A stretch of DNA of 20,974 bases from Baffinella frigidus (GCA_026770585.1 MU646701.1:283594-304567), one strand, 5' to 3'; positions 1 through 7,320 are shown, counted from the first letter of the stretch. The notes: a model not told the origin generated them from the letters alone. Translations and numbers: made by a program.

Positions 1-3000
1 CACCGGGCGCCACCCTGCCTCGTTGGCTGTGTCTGCTGCCTGTTTCGGGTCTGGGGTTTAGACCCCCCCTAAACCATTTTTTCACACGAAGACAGCGTGA
101 TTCCATATGAGATCGCATTATTCCACGCGAATAAGAGCAAAACTGCGATCTCATAATGGAGGCAGATTCGATTTGAAAAATATTTTTGCTATCTTGAGAG
201 TGGGTTTCGCTATCTTAGGAGTGGGGTTGGATATTTCGCTATCTTAGGAGTGGGGTTTGAGCTATGGTGAAGCTATTTCGAGGCTAAGAGCACCGGGCGC
301 CAGCTAGCCTCGTTCGCTGTTTCTGCTGCCTGTTTCGGGTTTGGGGTTTGGGGTTTGGGGTTTAGGGTTTAGGGTTTAAGTTTTAGGGTTGAGGGTTCAG
401 GTTGTAGGGTTCAGAGTTGAGGGTTCAGGGTTCAGGGTCTAGTGTGCAGGGTTCAGGATTTAGCTTGTAGGGCTTAGCATACCTGGGGGTGCATAGCGAG
501 GAGGATTTAGGGCTTAGCGTTTCAGGTTTAGGGCTTAGAGTTTATGGTTCAGCGTACCACAAGCCCCCCGAAGTGGACCAAATCAATGATGTAGCTTGAG
601 CCATTTCCCCCCAAATCCCGAGTTTGGTCCACTTCGGAGAATGGAGGGGTTCGTAACCTGGGGGTTCATAGCGAGGACGCACGCCAGGGGTCCCTCCGCA
701 GCGCCGATATAACTATATATAGCAGATGGAGTTATATGGGGCTTGAGCACTCCTCCTCGCCCCAGATCACCATCTTCATTCGCTGCGGAATAAACCCTAG
801 CGCGCTGTGCCGAGAAGTTGGCCACCGGAAATAATGGAAAATCGAGAAATTGGAGCCATTTTATCAACTTTTGAGAAATTTAGTACCATGGATTTCTCAA
901 AAGTGGACGAAATGGCTCCAATTTCCCCATATTCCCATATTCCGGTGACCAACTTTTCTGCACAGCGCTCTAGCGCGCGAGATAGTGCAGCAAGAGCCAC
1001 CCGTCGTTTGTGCGTTTCACCCCTCGTTTAAAATTAGGGTTTTAAATTATAATCTTAAATCCTGGACGTGTTAAACCCTAGTTTGGGGGTTGGGGGCTCG
1101 TAACCTGGGGGTTCATCGCGATGACGCACGCTAAGGGTCCCTCAGAAGAGCCGTGGTACCGCGCGAGATAGCGAGGGCTTACGGTTCAGGGCTTAGGGTT
1201 GATTGGGTTAACGGCTTCGAGTTGAGTGTTCAGCATACCACTAGCAGCCCTCCGAAGTGGACCAAATCAATGATGTAGCTTGAGCCACTTCCCCACAAAT
1301 CCCGGCAATTTCTCCTTCGGAGAACGGAGGGGCTCGTAACCTGGGTGTGCATAGCGAGGACGCACGCCAAGGGCCCCTCGGAAGAGCCGTGGTACCGCGC
1401 GAGGTAGTGCAGGAGCAGCCACCCGTCGCTTGTTTTCGCTGTGGCTGCTGCCGGGTACCTGGGGTGGAGGGTTTGAGATTTAGGATTGAAGGGCACCCAA
1501 AAGTGGTCAAGTTGCCTTTGGAAACGAGGAATTGGAGCCGTTTAGAGGATGTAAAGTTGTCTGGTAGCGCGCGAGGTAGTGGAGGAGAAGCCACCCGTCG
1601 CTTGTTTTCGCTGTGGCCGGGTACCTAGTGTTTGGAGTTTAGGGTTTAGGGGGACCCAAAAGTGGTCAAGTTGCCTTTGAAACACGGAATTTGACATAAA
1701 GTTGTCAAGGAACAGAAAGTTGTCTGGTATCGCGCGAGGTAGTGGAGAAGACGCCACCCGTCGCTTGTTCGCGCTGTAGCTGCGGCCGGGTACCTAAAGT
1801 TCAGAGTTTAGGGTTTAGGGCTTAGGGTTTAGGGTTTAGGGGGACCTAAAGTGGTCAAGTTGCCTTTTGAACCGCGGCATCGGAGCCGATTACGAGACAG
1901 AAGGTTGTCTAAGCGAGGGGTGAGGTTTCGGGTTTAGCGTGGGGTTTGCAGCAGCAACCCGTCACCGCCATGAGCCATGACCCCCGAACCCGAACCGTTC
2001 AGGGTTCAGATTTTCAGGTGTCGGGTGTCGGGTTCAGAGGTTAAGGGGTGAGGGGGGGGCAAGTTGCGTACCGCCAGGGTTTAGGGTTTAGGGTGCACGG
2101 GATGAGGGTCGTGGGGGGGGCACATGGCGGAACGGACGGTTTCCTCAGGGTTCCGGGCTTGGAGTTTCGAGTTTCGGGTTTCGGGTTTCGGGTTAAGGTA
2201 CCTCCATAGGACGAGGCGGATAGCATCAAGACAGTCGCCGTGGTGGCGGACCAGCGTGTGCGCCGGGGAAGTGACTTTCGACGAATTACGCAGGGAAATC
2301 CGTAACCCCCCGCCCAAAGTGGCCGATTCGTGGTACAAATAATAGAAAGACGCTGTTTTCTTCGTTCACGTTAAACCAGCTACGTACCGCCAGAGGACGA
2401 GGCGGATCGCGTCAAGACAGTCGCCATGGTGGCGGACGAGCGTGTGCGCCGGGAGCCGTCCTTTCGGGTCCGGATGCGATTTCAACTTTCGACGAACCAC
2501 GGGGGGGAAATCCGTACTTTCTCTCACCAAAGTGGCCGATTCGTGGTACAAATAGTAGAAGGACGCTGTTTCACTAATAGAACGACGCTTTTTCAACTAA
2601 ACACATAATAAAAAGACACTGTTTCACAAAATAAACACCAACCCCCTTACGCACCGCCAGAGGACGAGGCGTATAGCATCAAGGCAGTCGCCGTGGTGGC
2701 GGACGAGCGTGTGCGCCGGGAGGCGCCCCTTCGGGTCCACTTGCGAGAGCGCCTGATGAGGGTTTGGGGGTTAGGGTATGGGGTGTAGATTGTAGGGTGC
2801 GTGGTGTAGGGTGTAGGGTGAAGGGTGTAGGGTCTAGGGTGCAGGGATTACCTCCTCGTTCGCGGAGATGAGCGCGAGGAGCGTCTCGAGGCACGCGCCC
2901 TGCTTGAGGGGTTTGGGCTTTAGGGTTTGGGGTTTAGACTTTTGAGTTTGGGGTTCAGAATTCAAGGTTTGGGGTTTAGGGTTTGGGGTTTGGGGTTTGG

Positions 3001-6000
3001 GGTTTGGGGTTAAGGGTTTGGGGTTTAGGGTTTAGGGTTTGGGGTTTGGGGTTTGGAGTTTGGGGTTTGGGTTTGGGGTTTAGGGTTTGGGGTTTAGGGT
3101 TGGGGTTTCGGGTTAAGGGGTAAGGGTTTAGGGTTCAGGGTGTAGGGTGTAGGGTTTAGGGGTTAGGGTTTAGGGTTGAGGGTTGAGGGGTTAGGGGTTA
3201 GGGTGAAGGGTTCAGGGTTTAGGGTTGAGGGGGGTGGGTTTAGGGTTGAAACCGCTTGCTCTGAGGAGGCGGAGGAGAAGCTTTTGCAGGCGCGCGCGAG
3301 AGGTGTGTATCCTGCTGTGTCCTGCGTTTCGGGTGTGGGGGTTTCGGGGTTAGTGTTGGGGTTGGGGTTTAGGGTTTAGGGTTTAGGGTTTAGGGTTTAG
3401 GGAACATGATTAGGGCGCAGGGTGCAGGGTTTAGCAGGGTTTAGGGTAAACCCTAAACCCCCAAAACAACCAGACTTATGGTTCAGGAGGAAGAAGAGGA
3501 GGAGGTTCAGGAGAAGCTCTTGCAGGCGCGCGCGAGGGGTGTGTACCCTGCTGTGTCCTGCGTTTCGGGCTTCGGGTTTCGGGTTTCGGGGTAAGGGCTT
3601 CTGGTTTAGGGTGTAGGGTCAAACCACACGCTGCTGGTTCAGGTTTTCGGGTTGACATGCACCTGGAGCAGCATGCGGCGGCCATGTAGGTCGCTTTTAA
3701 GAATCAGGGCTTAGGGCATAGGGTGTAGGATCCTAAAGGGTTCAGGATATAAACCCAAAACCCAACAAAGAACAAGACTTAGGGAGAGTGTGGGGTGCAT
3801 TGTTTACTTGGAGGAGGAGGGTCTCGGGGCCCTTTAGATCCTTTAGGTTTAAATTTCTCCCAACATATGCCAACGACACGCCCTTCCGTAGAAAGGACTG
3901 CAGAGAAAGCATTTTTGCTTTCGGATCGCGTTGAGCTCTCCAGTGCACGCGGCGGGCATGTAGGGAACGGCAGCGTGCGCGTGCGGCGTGGAACCCACCA
4001 CTACATGCAGCGGCGTCCACACAAGGCGCACGCAGGCTGACGCGCTCGCGAAGAGCTACCGCGCAGGCTGGCTCCTGGCGCGCTCGTTCTGGACTGTGGA
4101 AAGCTAGCACGCGCGTTCTCAGCCAGCGCGCAGAACGAGCCTGCGCGCGCGCAGGTGCGTTGCGAAAACACACCGTTTGGAGGCTAGTTTACGCTATTTA
4201 TTTGCTAAATGTATGTATGGCCCCGTGCTGGTACAAAACGCTGCGGGGGCGGATGAGACAGTGGACGTGACGGTGGTCGTGATGGGCGACGCGACTCAGG
4301 CTGGCGCGCTCGTGACGAGCTGGCGCGCGCGCAGACTCGTTCTTGGCGAGCGCTGTGTGTGTGCTGTGTACGTCTCAGGTGTAGGGGTGCGTACTTGGAG
4401 GAGGAGGGTCGCGGGGCACGCGGCGGCCATGTAGGGAACGGCAGCGTGCGCGTGCGGCGTGGAACCCACCAGCACATGCAGCGGCGTCGCGCGAACCCTC
4501 AATCCTCAACGCAAACGCGCGGTGCGGAACCCACCAATACGCGCAACAGCCTCTAAAAAAACAAAGCGCGCGCTGTGTTCAGGTCAGTGCTCCGGGTGTC
4601 AGGTCTTAGGGTCTAGTTCATTTTGGCCTAGGATTTAGGGCTTGGGATTTACTTGGAGGAGGAGGGTCTCGGGGCACGCGGCGGCCATGTAGGTAACGGC
4701 TGCGTGCGCGTGCGGCGCTGCGCCCACCAGCACGTGCAGCGGCGTCGCTCCTGGATTGAGGGTTCAGGGTTGAGTGTGGAGTGTTGAGGATGTAGGGTTT
4801 AGGGTCTGGGGTTGCGCGGAACCCACCAATACGTGCATCGGCGTCGCACCTGGCATCAGGGTTTAGTGTTTGGGGTTGAGGGTTTCGGGGTTAGGATGTG
4901 AGGCTGAGCCGGCGCCCAACAGCACGTGAAACGGTGTCGCGCCTGGTATTGTGGTTCAGTGCTGAAGGTTTAACCCTAGACCCTATACTGCTTAGGGACT
5001 AGGGTTGTGGTTGTGCGGCGCCCACCAATGCGTGCAACGGCGTCGCTCCTGGCATAGGGTTCAGGCTCGAGTGTTTAGATCTCAGTTTTTAGTGTTGAGT
5101 GTGTAGGGTTTGGGGTTTGGGGCTGCGCTGAAACCCACGAATACGTGAAACGGCGTCGCACCTGGTATAGCGTTTGGGGTTTGGGGTTCAGGGTTTAGGG
5201 TTTGGGTTTTAGGGTTTTAGGGTTTTAGGGTTTAGGGTTTAGGGTTGGTAAACGGTGGTATCATGCGGATACCACCGTGTATTCGTGTGTTGACGACAAA
5301 GGGGTATCAGAAAGAGGTGGTTGTGTAGGGGGGGGTGTAACACGGTCTTTCCAGCGGAAAAGAGCCCGGGCGTGCCAAATTGGTGCGCCGAAATAGACTC
5401 ATGAGAGACAGAGCTAGAATGCCGACCCCCATAAGCAGTTCCCAGCTCTGTCTCGCTCTATGTGGGTATAGTCTGCACCGCGGTCGTCACAGACAAGAGC
5501 GATCGCGGATTAATTAGCCCCCTAAGTAAATTTAATTAGGGCAGAATCCGGTTTGATAGTCCATGTGTTTTCACATTCGACATGTTCCCGGATGAGTAAC
5601 GCGGTCGCGGACGAGGGCGATCAAAGAAAGAGCAGTTTTCACATCTGTCGCCAGGATCAAACGGAGCAGCGGCGCACACTCACACTTCCCTCCCTATTCC
5701 CAAGTTGACACGCTGGGTCTGCGGTACACACCCGTCAACTTCCGAGCGGAAAAAGGCCCGCGCGCCCCAAATTGGTGCGCCCACAAAGACTGAGACAGGG
5801 CTAGAATGCCGACACCCATATGCAGTTCCTAGCTCTGTCTCGCTCTGTTTGGGATAGTCTGTACCGCGGTCGTCGCGAACAAGGGCGATGGCGGGGGCGG
5901 CCGCCAAGATCGAACGGAGCAGCGGCACACACTCAGGCTTTCCTCCCTATTCGCAAGAACACCGAGCTTTGCGGAGAGCGCGGGGTTTACAGACTATTCT

Positions 6001-6180
6001 TAAGTAGACATGCCGGGTCTGCGGTACACACCCGTCAACTTCCGAGCGGAAAAAGGCCCGGGTGCACCAAACTGGCGAGTCCAAACAGACTGCTAGGGAG
6101 GCTGTACCGCGGTCGTCACGGACGAGGGCGATGGCGGGGGCGGCCGCCAGGATCGACCGGAGCAGCGGCACACACCCCGC
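1..6180 (-). CDS. Gene A: multi-exon ankyrin-repeat protein, exons multiplied, 3' end beyond the left edge
   Basis: Seven exon types (A0 to A6) follow one another on the minus strand. Taking one intact copy of each (6180-6108, 4750-4653, 3321-3253, 2899-2852, 2752-2655, 1428-1341, 39-4), the joins are phase 1, 0, 0, 0, 2, 0, and the reading stays open for about 170 residues. The product shows the ankyrin signature (D/N-x-x-G-x-T-P-L-H) five times: DDRGATPLHVLVG, DTAGYTPLARAC, DPKGRLPAHTLVRHH, DGWLLLHYLARYHG and NEAGWRPV. Each is followed by Leu/Ala-rich helices such as LLRSILAAAP and LDAIRLVLW. Ankyrin repeats are protein-binding solenoids, so no enzymatic role is implied. Introns are mainly degenerate telomere heptamers, CCCTAAA in the sense strand. 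The 5' start and 3' stop are not in view; gene B may lie upstream in the same transcript. The exon reading is firm; a working transcript is inference. Confidence 0.7.
4..39 (-). CDS. Gene A exon A6 (ankyrin repeat start), copy at window edge
   Basis: After an AG acceptor (41-40) the minus strand reads AADTANEAGWRP in phase 0, matching the phase-0 end of exon A5. NEAGWRPV fits the start of an ankyrin repeat. A possible GT donor follows at 3-2, but the exon may run on past the window edge. Confidence 0.5.
103..159. repeat. Short foldback between the two A6 copies
   Basis: A perfect 12-bp inverted repeat (TATGAGATCGCA at 106-117, its complement at 144-155) extends imperfectly outward. It lies in an AT-rich stretch. 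To its right, 190-260 holds three degenerate copies of a unit containing CTATCTTAGGAGTGGGG. Confidence 0.6.
294..329 (-). pseudogene. Second copy of exon A6
   Basis: The block 291-350 repeats 1-60 almost exactly. It reads AAETANEASWRP in the same phase, followed by a possible GTGCTC donor. Differences from the edge copy are D to E and G to S. It is unclear which copy, if either, is spliced in. Confidence 0.45.
332..545 (+). repeat. Degenerate TTTAGGG array
   Basis: Variants of the heptamer (TTTGGGG, TTTAGGG, TTCAGGG, TTGAGGG) run almost without a break. In the sense of gene A this is a C-rich, pyrimidine-heavy intron. A short tail copy of exon A5 (483-501) is embedded in it. Confidence 0.8.
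568..637. repeat. Hairpin with perfect 15-bp arms
   Basis: CCGAAGTGGACCAAA at 568-582 is exactly complementary to 623-637. A second copy of the surrounding unit begins near 1253, where the right arm is degraded. Confidence 0.75.
799..985. repeat. Long imperfect foldback element (about 187 bp)
   Basis: The left half, beginning GCGCGCTGTGCCGAGAAGTT, is complementary over nearly its whole length to the right half ending AACTTTTCTGCACAGCGC. The arms meet around an ATG-containing loop near 885-893. Coding of opposite frames across it is a symmetry artefact. It resembles a MITE or a foldback transposon remnant. It lies in the array of exon A5 copies. Confidence 0.7.
1105..1170 (-). pseudogene. Partial copy of exon A5 (3' part)
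   Basis: It reads RYHGSSEGPLACVIAMNPQ followed by a GTTACG donor, so the 3' border is intact. The 5' half (DGWLLLHYLA) is replaced by unrelated sequence. Confidence 0.6.
1341..1428 (-). CDS. Gene A exon A5, full copy (ankyrin repeat)
   Basis: The exon is 88 nt between AG (1430-1429) and GT (1340-1339): one base completing the codon from A4, then 29 codons. It reads DGWLLLHYLARYHGSS and on to ACVLAMHTQ. The first base C completes CG from exon A4 to give Arg. LLLHYLARYHG is the first helix of an ankyrin repeat and PLACVLAM the second. This is the only complete A5 copy seen; six partial ones flank it. Confidence 0.7.
1396..1907. repeat. Three tandem units of about 165-175 bp carrying A5 heads
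   Basis: Units start with CGCGCGAGGTAGTG at 1396, 1568 and 1730. Each contains the start of exon A5, a GGGTACCT block, telomere-like sequence, and the phrase AAGTGGTCAAGTTGCCTTT. The units differ by small insertions and deletions and by the number of telomere heptamers. Confidence 0.8.
1566..1763 (-). pseudogene. Two truncated heads of exon A5 (1566-1600 and 1727-1763)
   Basis: They read DGWLLLHYLARYQ and DGWRLLHYLARYQ after AAG acceptors, then leave homology with A5 at the same point. Shared truncation shows that they arose by copying an already truncated unit. Confidence 0.55.
2072..2077 (-). pseudogene. Last bases of an A4 copy with donor site
   Basis: CTGGCG followed by GTACGC matches the 3' border of the longer A4 copies. 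Only the exon end is left. Confidence 0.35.
2202..2270 (-). pseudogene. Exon A4 copy lacking its 5' part
   Basis: It reads SPAHTLVRHHGDCLDAIRL, then VLW, and ends at a GTACCT donor. The DPKGRL turn is missing. The flank at 2300-2345 is shared with the next copy (CAAAGTGGCCGATTCGTGG), so a larger unit was duplicated. Confidence 0.55.
2388..2478 (-). CDS. Gene A exon A4, second long copy
   Basis: It reads HPDPKGRLPAHTLVRHHGD through DAIRLVLW and has a GTACGT donor. The 5' border differs from the copy at 2655-2752 (HP in place of LSQV), and its acceptor is not clear. DxKGRLPxH is the ankyrin turn and first helix. Confidence 0.5.
2500..2640. other. A4 flanking repeat, nothing else recognised
   Basis: The segment holds the second copy of CAAAGTGGCCGATTCGTGG and several short tandem derivatives of AGACGCTGTTTCAC. 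No gene or RNA is seen. Confidence 0.5.
2655..2752 (-). CDS. Gene A exon A4, full copy (ankyrin repeat)
   Basis: The exon is 98 nt from an AG acceptor (2754-2753) to GTGCGTAAG, a near-ideal donor. It gives 32 codons plus two bases: ALSQVDPKGRLPAHTLV then RHHGDCLDAIRLVLW. It joins A3 in phase 0 and A5 in phase 2. The ankyrin pattern is clear: DPKGRLPAH turn, then TLVRHH helix, then LDAIRLVL helix. Third-position differences from the other copies are mostly silent. Confidence 0.7.
2852..2899 (-). CDS. Gene A exon A3 (16 codons)
   Basis: Between CAG (2902-2900) and the donor GTAATC the minus strand reads GACLETLLALISANEE in phase 0 at both ends. It is the only A3 copy seen. It supplies the second helix of the ankyrin repeat begun by A2. 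An alternative acceptor three bases upstream would add Gln. Confidence 0.6.
2910..3245 (+). repeat. Degenerate telomere-like array forming the A2-A3 intron
   Basis: The stretch is a run of TTTGGGG, TTTAGGG, TTGAGGG and TTTCGGG variants. Long ORFs here read as Phe-Arg-Val-Gly or Pro-Lys-Pro repeats and are not genes. Confidence 0.85.
3253..3321 (-). CDS. Gene A exon A2, intact copy (ankyrin repeat)
   Basis: The exon is 69 nt (23 codons, phase 0 both sides), from CGCAG to GTTTCA. It reads DTAGYTPLARACKSFSS then ASSEQA. DTAGYTPLARAC is a textbook ankyrin turn and helix. It joins the phase-0 end of A1 so that LLLQ is followed directly by DTAG, as expected between repeats. Confidence 0.7.
3360..3460. 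repeat. Telomere-like array with an internal inversion
   Basis: Perfect TTTAGGG heptamers at 3365-3402 are followed by further G-rich units. From about 3447 the repeat switches to CCCTAAACCC on the plus strand, giving a small foldback. Confidence 0.7.
3490..3557 (-). pseudogene. Second copy of exon A2 with in-frame stop
   Basis: It starts after the same CGCAG acceptor and reads DTAGYTPLARACKSFS, then TGA at codon 17 (complement of 3507-3509), and loses the donor. The three differences from the intact copy within the first 13 codons are all silent in this frame. Confidence 0.65.
3663..3695 (-). pseudogene. Tail copy of exon A1
   Basis: It reads TYMAAAC followed by a shortened end and a GTGCAT donor. 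Compared with the full A1 copies the segment PETLL is missing. Confidence 0.45.
3808..4020 (-). pseudogene. A1 copy split by a mobile-element-like insert
   Basis: The exon start lies at about 4020-3947 (WTPLHVVVGSTPHAHAAV, then PYMPAAC). Its end lies at 3830-3808 (ETLLLQ plus donor GTAAAC). The two parts are separated by about 116 bp that is absent from the other A1 copies. On the plus strand the junctions are GTCTCGGGGC at 3830 and ACGCGGCGGGC at 3947. Confidence 0.65.
3831..3946. mobile_element. Family-G repeat inserted in exon A1
   Basis: The insert contains CCTTTAGATCCTTTAGG, CAACATATGCCAACGACACG and GCATTTTTGC. An inverted relative lies at 14233-14365, and looser relatives at 14519-14628, 14776-14870 and 15180-15240. 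No coding capacity is seen. The target duplication, if any, is only two or three bases. Confidence 0.6.
4025..4390. other. GC-rich stretch without a recognised gene
   Basis: The sequence is dominated by alternating CG and GC steps and by an inverted repeat (GGCGCGCTCGTTCTG near 4077-4091 against CAGAACGAGCC near 4132-4142). Related phrases recur near 4310-4350. ORFs across it on both strands are low-complexity Arg/Ala and are not supported. Confidence 0.5.
4395..4492 (-). pseudogene. Exon A1 copy with lost acceptor
   Basis: It reads ATPLHVLVGSTPHAHAAV then PYMAAACPATLLLQ, open throughout, and ends at GTACGC. At the 5' border the expected CAG is replaced by TTCGC, so normal splicing into it looks impossible unless another AG is used. 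Confidence 0.6.
4653..4750 (-). CDS. Gene A exon A1, intact copy (ankyrin repeat)
   Basis: The exon is 98 nt from CCAG (4754-4751) to the strong donor GTAAAT. Two bases (GA) complete the Gly codon begun by the last G of A0. Then come 32 codons: ATPLHVLVGAAPHAHAAV followed by TYMAAACPETLLLQ. The join gives DDRGATPLH, exactly the ankyrin consensus across an exon border. This is the best of about eight A1 copies. Confidence 0.7.
4816..5161 (-). pseudogene. Four truncated heads of exon A1 in tandem
   Basis: Heads start at 4849, 4942, 5048 and 5161, each after CCAG. They read GATPMHVLVGSA, GATPFHVLLGAG, GATPLHALVGAA and GATPFHVFVGFS (first Gly completed by the preceding exon). Each stops at about the same point and passes into telomere-like sequence. 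Spacing is about 93-113 bp. Confidence 0.65.
5166..5246 (+). repeat. Telomere-like array
   Basis: The array is a run of TTTGGGG, TTTAGGG and TTTTAGGG units. A short hairpin (GGTGGTATC / GATACCACC) follows at 5249-5273. Confidence 0.7.
5479..5682 (-). pseudogene. Two broken copies of exon A0
   Basis: At 5508-5479 only the end AIALVCDDRG with donor GTGCAG remains. At 5682-5598 the start (ECAPLLRLILA) and the end (IALVRDR) are present, but the middle is replaced by an unrelated stretch and the donor is GTTACT. Confidence 0.5.
5865..5937 (-). CDS. Gene A exon A0, second full-length copy
   Basis: The exon is 73 nt from AAG to GTACAG. It reads PECVPLLRSILAAAPAIAL then VREDDRG-like DDRG (CVPLLRSILAAAPAIALV is identical to the other copy; this one has FA in place of R at the end of the helix). 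It is open in the frame and has the same phase as the copy at 6108. Confidence 0.55.
6108..6180 (-). CDS. Gene A exon A0, best copy (ankyrin helix pair and turn)
   Basis: The exon is 73 nt from TGCAG (acceptor AG at 6182-6181) to donor GTACAG: 24 codons plus one base. It reads AGCVPLLRSILAAAPAIAL then VRDDR. The last base G joins GA of exon A1 to make Gly of DDRGATPLH. LLRSILAAAP is the second helix of an ankyrin repeat. The upstream exon is not identified; candidates lie in gene B. Confidence 0.65.
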
Positions 6181-6371
6181 CTGCACTCCACCGAGAGATG
6201 GAAACGTGCGTTAAGTACGGATCCACCCAGAACGCTAAGTATGGACCCCCCCAGAACGCGGAGTGGGTTTGGGGGTGAGTTGTTCGGGTTCATGCGATGC
6301 CTGCGCCCGAAAGACTTCTTACGGCTTTGCTTTGGAAATCGACGAAAACGTGCGTTTATCACGGACCGAAA

Positions 6372-6954
6372 CCGGAGCAGCGGCACGCACTCCGCCTGCG
6401 CCAAAAGTTGACAGGTTGGTACCAGCATCGTCAACTTTGGGCGTAGCTTGATTGGGGTCGTGTGGCAACCCCTTGGGGGGCAAATCGAACGGAGTAGCTG
6501 TGTGTGCACAAGAGCTCAGTCAGGTTGGCTCGCGGACTATTCTTAAGTTGACATGCTCAGTTTGTGGTACAGATCTATCAACTTTGGCGTGGAAAAAGGC
6601 CGCTGCCAGGATCGAACGGAGCAGCGGCACACACTCCGCCTGCGCCAAAGTTGACAGTTCAGTACCAGCATCGTCAACTTTGGGCGTTGTTTTGTTGGTG
6701 TCGTGTGGCAACCCCTCGGGGGGGAGATGGCTTGGCGCAGAACGTGCCATGAGCCCAGAGAGCCGGGGCATGGGGATGCGGGGGCGCCAAAGGTGAAGCC
6801 CGTCTGGGATTGACTTTTGGCCACCCTTCCCATCAGTAATGTCAACTGTTATTATGCCGTCGCCGGGCCCACCAATCCTCTTATAAGTATGGTTGTATTG
6901 GTGTCATGTGGCAACCCCTCGGGGGGGGGATGGCTCGGAGCAGCGGCACGCAGC
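6372..6954 (-). pseudogene. Three truncated heads of exon A0
   Basis: Heads start at 6395, 6639 and 6954, each after GGCGCAG. The first two read AECVPLLR and AECVPLLRSILAAA. The third has lost a base (GCTGCGTGCCGC), so its frame is shifted. Each passes into family-D sequence containing TTGACAGGTTGGTACC or similar. Confidence 0.55.
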
Positions 6955-6999
6955 CTGCGCCCCACGAGAGATGAAACCGTGCGGTTCGTACGGATCGAA

Positions 7000-7320
7000 A
7001 CCAACACGGCCCAACCGTTCGCTCACCATTTCGTCACCGTTCGCTCGCCATTTCTTTTTGACCATCAATTTGACCACGGCACGTGGTCAAATTGGAGGCG
7101 CCGCCGGGGGCAATTCTCCTACTTTTTCGGCCAAAATTGGCTACTTTCCTCAGGCCTGCCTGCGTTTTGACCATGAATTTGACCACGGCACAAACCCTCG
7201 TAGCCCACCGTGTGGCTCTGTCTCTGTCGATTTGGTCTCATCAATTTGGTGATTCCAGGCTCTTTCCCGCTCCAATGATGACAGATTCGTACTACACACC
7301 CACCGCGCGGGACGGGACGG
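7000..7320. other. Repeat-derived segment with a 12-bp perfect hairpin
   Basis: AATTTGACCACG at 7067-7078 is complementary to 7082-7093. AATTTGACCACGGCAC recurs at about 7173-7188. The part from 7225 on is a reversed relative of the family-D repeat seen at 12474. Overlapping ORFs here lack family features. Confidence 0.5.

Larger units (their letters stand above)
483..1006 (-). pseudogene. Partial copies of exon A5 (tails at 483-501 and 658-702, head at 970-1006)
   Basis: The tails read LAMHPQ and EGPLACVLAMNPQ and keep a GT donor after the final CAG (GTATGC and GTTACG). The head copy reads DGWLLLHYLAR but its acceptor AG has become AC, so it is probably not spliced. These pieces sit in a larger repeated unit that also occurs at 1105-1400. 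Confidence 0.6.
5340..6700 (+). repeat. Structured hairpin repeat (family D), several copies among A0 exons
   Basis: Each fuller copy has three successive inverted repeats. S1 has arms like AAGTTGAC/GTCAACTT (5702-5740, 6402-6440, 6543-6585, 6644-6684). S2 is around CCAAATTGG (near 5377 and 5764). S3 has GAGACAGAGCTAG...CTAGCTCTGTCTC-like arms (near 5408-5456 and 5791-5848). Another copy, in the same S1-S2-S3 order, is at 12474-12690, and a reversed S2/S1 piece is at 7225-7300. No coding capacity is seen. It could be a nonautonomous foldback element or a structured RNA-derived repeat. Confidence 0.6.

Noticed and set aside
583-1031. Overlapping ORFs on both strands of 797-1000
   Set aside because: The near-identical peptides on opposite strands result from the 187-bp foldback.
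4816-5161. CRISPR-like array
   Set aside because: Regular 93-113 bp spacing comes from truncated exon heads plus telomere-like repeats. The repeats are divergent and the context is eukaryotic.
5820-6278. 152-residue plus-strand ORF
   Set aside because: It runs antisense across two A0 exon copies and hairpin repeats. The repeated Arg-rich segments mirror the duplicated exon.
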